From positions 47,091 to 55,305 of the forward strand of contig PBOE01000016.1 in NCBI GenBank assembly GCA_002725275.1: a DNA stretch of 8,215 bases. The letters run 5' to 3'. This DNA is from Methanobacteriota archaeon. Its GTDB lineage: Archaea > Thermoplasmatota > Poseidoniia > Poseidoniales > Poseidoniaceae. Positions within the stretch are counted from its first letter, which is position 1. Each line of letters starts with the position of its first letter. The translations under genes and the position numbers were made by a program. The notes under the pieces were generated by a model, which saw nothing but the letters and a program-made list of their open reading frames with translations, ran no database searches and was not told the DNA's origin. Positions 5,579 through 8,215 of this stretch are shown here, piece after piece.

Positions 5579-6880
5579 ATGCCAGCCACCGTGATTCTTG
5601 GTGCCCAGTGGGGCGACGAAGGCAAGGGGAAATTGGTCGACCGATTGGCCGAACAAGCCACTTGGGTCGCCCGCTTTCAGGGCGGAAACAATGCAGGACA
5701 CACCGTCGTGCTTGGTGAACAGGTGCTGAAATTCCACTTGCTCCCTTCCGGTATCACAAGGAAGGAATGCCACCTGGTGCTGGGCGACGGGATGGTCATC
5801 GACCCCTGGGTCCTCCACAAGGAACTGACGGACTGGGAAGCTACGGCAGGGGAAGACCCTCGTGGTGACCGTCTGTACGTCAGCGAGCGTGCGCACATCA
5901 TCTTGCCCTACCACCGCTACATGGACAGCCTCGACACGAAGATCGGCACCACCGGCCGTGGCATCGGGCCCACCTACGCCGACAAAATCAACCGTGTTGG
6001 TCTCCGATTTGGCGATGTGGTCGAAGTCCTCGGTGATGAGGATTGGACCAACGCCACCGTGGCCCGAATGAACGCCTCCTTGGAGGCCGCCGGTTCGAGT
6101 GAGCGCGTCTCGGCCGACGGTTTAGCCGGCGACATCGCTTGGATTCACGAGACCTACGCTTCGTGCATCGCCAACACCGGTTTGATGCTCGACAACGCCC
6201 TCAAACTTGGCGAGCATGTCATCCTTGAGGGCGCACAGGGGACGTTACTCGACATCGACCAGGGCACGTTCCCCTTTGTGACCTCATCCATCACCTCCCG
6301 AGGCAACGCCACCCACGGCGCTGGGATTCACCCCGGGCACGTGAAGGACGTCATCGGCATCACCAAGGCGTACATCACGCGAGTCGGCCACGGCGCCATG
6401 CCCACCGAACTCGACGACGAGGCGGGCGAGCACATGGGAACGGTCGGCAAGGAATTCGGAACCACCACGGGCAGAAAGCGCCGTTGCGGCTGGTTTGACG
6501 CTGTGGTCATGCGCCAGGCTCAACGCATCAACGGGTTCACGGGTCTTGCCCTGACCAAACTGGACGTCCTCGGCGGACTTGAGGAACTGAAAATCTGCGT
6601 CGCTTACGAACTGGACGGCAGGGAGATCACCGAACTGCCGTCCACCGCATCCGCCTTGGCTCGCTGCAAACCGGTCTACATCACCATGCCGGGTTTCCCC
6701 GAACTTCCGCTTTCCGAGTGGTTGGCGATGGCGGTTCACGCCAACGAATCCGGGAAGGGCATCGCTGTTCTGCCTGCAGCCGCCCAACAGTACATTGCGA
6801 AACTCGAAGCCTTGGTGGGTGTGCCCTGCACCAGCGTGGGCGTCGGGCCGGACCGCGACGCCACCATCGACTGCGTTTGA
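5579..6880 (+). CDS. purA: adenylosuccinate synthetase
   Basis: Catalyses IMP + aspartate + GTP to adenylosuccinate + GDP + phosphate, the first committed step from IMP to AMP, in the cytosol. At 433 residues it matches the full-length (E. coli-like, about 430) form. Motifs in order: the phosphate-binding loop with catalytic Asp, QWGDEGKGK (10-18, D13); GGNNAGHTV with catalytic H41; the IMP-binding stretch GTTGRGIGPTYADK (123-136); LEGAQGTLLDID (217-228); GTFPFVTSS (229-237); HVKDVIGITKAYITRVGHG (254-272); GTTTGRKRRCGW (294-305), which covers the aspartate- and IMP-binding loop; the guanine-recognition LTKLDVL (325-331); and the C-terminal VGVGPDRDATI (420-430). No key residue appears missing. 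It is divergent from tfb, and the tRNA gene follows 58 bases downstream. Its GC-rich codon use matches the genes to its left. Confidence 0.98.
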   Translation: MPATVILGAQWGDEGKGKLVDRLAEQATWVARFQGGNNAGHTVVLGEQVLKFHLLPSGITRKECHLVLGDGMVIDPWVLHKELTDWEATAGEDPRGDRLYVSERAHIILPYHRYMDSLDTKIGTTGRGIGPTYADKINRVGLRFGDVVEVLGDEDWTNATVARMNASLEAAGSSERVSADGLAGDIAWIHETYASCIANTGLMLDNALKLGEHVILEGAQGTLLDIDQGTFPFVTSSITSRGNATHGAGIHPGHVKDVIGITKAYITRVGHGAMPTELDDEAGEHMGTVGKEFGTTTGRKRRCGWFDAVVMRQAQRINGFTGLALTKLDVLGGLEELKICVAYELDGREITELPSTASALARCKPVYITMPGFPELPLSEWLAMAVHANESGKGIAVLPAAAQQYIAKLEALVGVPCTSVGVGPDRDATIDCV

Positions 6881-6938
6881 TTCGCTGTTCTGCGTAGGTG
6901 AAGGCTCAAAAGGGAGTGGCACACCGCTCGGCTTACAA

Positions 6939-7014
6939 GGGCGCTTAGCTCAGTTGGAAGAGCGTCTGGTTTGCAACCAGAAGGCCGGGGGTTCAAATCC
7001 CCCAGCGTCCACCA
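6939..7014 (+). tRNA. tRNA-Ala (anticodon TGC)
   Basis: A complete cloverleaf: acceptor 6939-6945 with 7004-7010, D stem 6948-6951 with 6960-6963 and loop containing GG, anticodon stem 6965-6969 with 6977-6981, anticodon TGC at 6972-6974, five-base variable loop, T stem 6987-6991 with 6999-7003 and TTCAAAT loop. The third acceptor pair is G3:U70, the alanine identity element. Discriminator A at 7011, and CCA is encoded at 7012-7014. No intron. A weak AT-rich block (TCAAAAG, 6906-6912) is at about the right distance upstream for an archaeal promoter. It is the last feature before the base composition falls. Confidence 0.97.
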
Positions 7015-7018
7015 TCCC

Positions 7019-7044
7019 TTTTGGCCACGCGGTTTGCGGTTTTT
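7019..7044 (+). terminator. possible T-rich terminator after tRNA-Ala
   Basis: Runs of four T (7019-7022) and five T (7040-7044) follow the tRNA without a stem-loop, as expected for archaeal intrinsic termination at T tracts. From here to 7113 I see no gene or other feature. Confidence 0.35.
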
Positions 7045-7113
7045 GTTGTCAAATACACGGCACCGTTGTGTCTGAACTACGTCTGGGGCGGACTGCTTTG
7101 ACGTTCAATATGA

Positions 7114-7965
7114 TCAGCCCAGCCAGGACCAAATGACATACGCCAGCAAAAGCACTGAACCGTGAAACATGACCAATCTTTTTTGATCATACGATATCAG
7201 TTGTTTTTCCCCAAAGACCATTGGAGCACGCAAATAATTTCTCCAATTTTCCTCGGATACTCGCTCAATGGCTTCCTCTTCAGATTCAATATCTTTCCAA
7301 ATGCCTAAGAAAAATCTCCATCTTTGGCTCTTTGACTTCAGATATACCTTATTATCTGTCCAAGTACGTGTACTGTGGTCACCACCGCTGTACCTTTCTT
7401 CATGGCCAACAGATACGTAGTAATCATCGGGTATCTTTTCGCACACACTTAGAAAAATCTCTTTCCCGAACCATGTAAAATCCAAAATTAAATTGTGTTT
7501 TGGAATGAGTGTGCAAACACTGCCTTGCTCGGTCGGGCCATGCTTTCTTATGATCTTTTTTTTGTATTTGTCCTCTGCACGCATGTACGCTGTCACTCCT
7601 CCAAGTACGCATCCGAAGAGAGCCAGAACGATCGGAACAAATGGAATATCAATGGACCAAAAAAACAAGGCAGCAAGGAAAAAAACAATTGTGAAAAACA
7701 ACCCAGGTCCTGTTTCGGACTTCCTGTCTACGTAGGCCAAATCAACGATTTCTCTGGAACAGTCATCACGTAAAATCACCCCGGTTGAAATTTTCTCTTC
7801 AATGATGGCTACGCAGTACTTCTGGCCGAGCGACACAAGATTTGGGTCGGTGGTATTTGATGATGTGCCAGAAAATACGGCGTACCCGTATATAAGGATT
7901 GGCGAAGAAACCAGCACAAACATAGCCACCAAAACACTGGATGCAAATGAACACACCATAACCAT
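7114..7965 (-). CDS. unrecognised multi-pass membrane protein
   Basis: A 283-residue protein I cannot assign. Hydrophobic segments at about 8-32, 87-104, 106-127 and 265-282 indicate an integral membrane protein, with a charged, probably cytosolic middle at 128-262 (DKYKKKIIRKHGP, then acidic IESEEEAIERVSEEN). A cysteine-containing stretch before the second segment (KYC at 49-51, DDC at 67-69) could be extracytoplasmic. The coding bias is AT-rich, unlike the genes to the left, suggesting transfer. The start is doubtful: residues 1 to about 38 lie antisense to the conserved part of the phage tail gene, no Shine-Dalgarno precedes ATG 7965, and the only other early Met is M15 (7923). Either this N-terminal membrane segment is genuine and the genes overlap, or a junction near 7840-7850 replaced the original 5' end. 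Confidence 0.55.
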   Translation of the reverse strand: MVMVCSFASSVLVAMFVLVSSPILIYGYAVFSGTSSNTTDPNLVSLGQKYCVAIIEEKISTGVILRDDCSREIVDLAYVDRKSETGPGLFFTIVFFLAALFFWSIDIPFVPIVLALFGCVLGGVTAYMRAEDKYKKKIIRKHGPTEQGSVCTLIPKHNLILDFTWFGKEIFLSVCEKIPDDYYVSVGHEERYSGGDHSTRTWTDNKVYLKSKSQRWRFFLGIWKDIESEEEAIERVSEENWRNYLRAPMVFGEKQLISYDQKRLVMFHGSVLLLAYVIWSWLG

Positions 7966-8173
7966 TCATGTGTGGTCGCAGTATCGCGGGGGCTTTAGGG
8001 ATGTTAAGGTTATAATGCAACAGATATTTACCGAACTTCACAATAGTGATATAACGGTAAGTGGTGCTTCATTGGTAAACATTCGACATGAGTTTGAAAC
8101 AGTTTCGTTGGAGCAAGATGGTATAACGCGGCACGGTGTCATGAGATTTCGAGTCGTTGTGTTTGACAGCTAG
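7802..8173 (+). CDS. phage tail-completion protein (DUF3168), probably 5'-truncated
   Basis: A 123-residue product whose part from about residue 18 onward resembles DUF3168 tail-completion proteins (gene transfer agent orfg8-like; tail terminator role at the head-tail joint). Conserved blocks: VFDDVPENTAYPYIRIGE (18-35), a KTLDANEHTITIHVWSQYRG segment (44-63), the helix DVKVIMQQIFTELHN, and the closing strands ITRHGVMRFRVVVFDS. The N-terminal 17 residues do not look like the usual helix that begins these proteins, there is no Shine-Dalgarno before ATG 7802, and the frame stays open back to a TAG at 7733, so the 5' end was probably replaced. Codons are rich in ATA and AGG, unlike purA or tfb. 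A tail-tube-like gene starts 11 bases downstream, the order seen in alphaproteobacterial prophages and GTAs. Confidence 0.65.
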   Translation: MMATQYFWPSDTRFGSVVFDDVPENTAYPYIRIGEETSTNIATKTLDANEHTITIHVWSQYRGGFRDVKVIMQQIFTELHNSDITVSGASLVNIRHEFETVSLEQDGITRHGVMRFRVVVFDS

Positions 8174-8184
8174 GAGATAGAGAC

Positions 8185-8215
8185 ATGGCGGCTCAAAAAG
8201 GTTCAAGCCTTCTCG
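8185..8215 (+). CDS. start of phage major tail protein (TP901-1 type), 3'-partial
   Basis: Only ten residues are visible, MAAQKGSSLL, closely like the opening of TP901-1-family major tail (tube) proteins and GTA orfg9. AGGAGA lies at 8172-8177, seven bases before the ATG, overlapping the stop of the upstream DUF3168 gene. Position directly after a DUF3168 gene supports the call. The rest is outside the window, so this rests on a short N-terminus plus gene order. Confidence 0.5.
   Translation, partial: MAAQKGSSLL

Larger units (their letters stand above)
7802..8215 (+). mobile_element. fragment of a tailed-phage or GTA-like tail module
   Basis: Two consecutive tail genes, DUF3168 then a major-tail-like start, in AT-richer DNA than the archaeal genes on the left. 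No integrase, portal, capsid or attachment repeat is in the window. The left edge is blurred, lying somewhere in 7800-7850 by protein conservation or as far left as about 7015 by base composition. It could be a provirus, a decayed insertion, or DNA joined during assembly. Confidence 0.5.

Noticed and set aside
5356..5718. 120-residue plus-strand open frame between tfb and purA
   Set aside because: It crosses the tfb promoter region and runs into purA in the wrong frame; it has no convincing start signal or domain.
6987..7014. tRNA-Ala 3' end as the left attachment site of a provirus
   Set aside because: No second copy of the T-arm to CCA sequence is seen between 7015 and 8215, and no integrase is present, so it cannot be called an att site from this window.
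7495..7773. Plus-strand open frames opposite the membrane protein
   Set aside because: They lack a ribosome site and recognisable features, while the minus strand shows clear membrane segments. I also looked here for the missing DUF3168 N-terminal helix in other frames and did not find it.
1..8215. CRISPR array, insertion sequence or long tandem repeats
   Set aside because: No regularly spaced direct repeats, transposase or long terminal inverted repeats were seen.

Overview
Most of the window (1 to about 7014) looks like a euryarchaeal chromosome. It carries transcription factor B, ribosomal protein L40e, a UPF0147 protein and an archaeal-type prepilin peptidase, with TATA boxes at archaeal spacing and some genes that look leaderless. 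The GC-rich, tightly packed layout suggests a marine Thermoplasmatota lineage such as Candidatus Poseidoniales (Marine Group II). That taxonomic guess is an inference; the archaeal assignment is well supported.

Layout. 1-1035 (+): 3' part of an AI-2E/PerM-family membrane protein with a three-repeat helical tail. 1037-1303 (-): UPF0147. 1379-2374 (+): A24 prepilin peptidase. 2380-2529 (-): ribosomal protein L40e, a 49-residue gene that is easy to miss. 2611-3372 (+): a metallo-beta-lactamase-fold protein that has lost nearly all metal ligands. 3369-3941 (-): a small beta-propeller-like protein. 4001-4276 (-): a basic four-cysteine zinc-ribbon-like protein. 4313-5323 (-): transcription factor B, probably first in a run with the two genes below it. 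5579-6880 (+): adenylosuccinate synthetase. 6939-7014 (+): tRNA-Ala(TGC).

After the tRNA the base composition drops sharply. 7114-7965 (-) encodes an unrecognised multi-pass membrane protein. Its first residues lie antisense to a phage tail gene at 7802-8173 (+), which resembles DUF3168 tail-completion proteins but seems to lack the family's N-terminus. The next gene, cut by the window end at 8185, begins like a TP901-1-type major tail protein. This pair occurs in alphaproteobacterial prophages and gene transfer agents (orfg8-orfg9). The right end is therefore a provirus or GTA-like fragment in an archaeon, or an assembly chimera.

The chromosomal genes do not form one pathway: they cover transcription initiation (tfb), translation (L40e, tRNA-Ala), AMP synthesis (purA), pilin processing and several poorly characterised proteins. 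The three convergent gene pairs are separated by five bases or fewer or overlap. In two divergent pairs a single AT-rich box lies at leaderless distance from one gene and at leadered, Shine-Dalgarno distance from the other.
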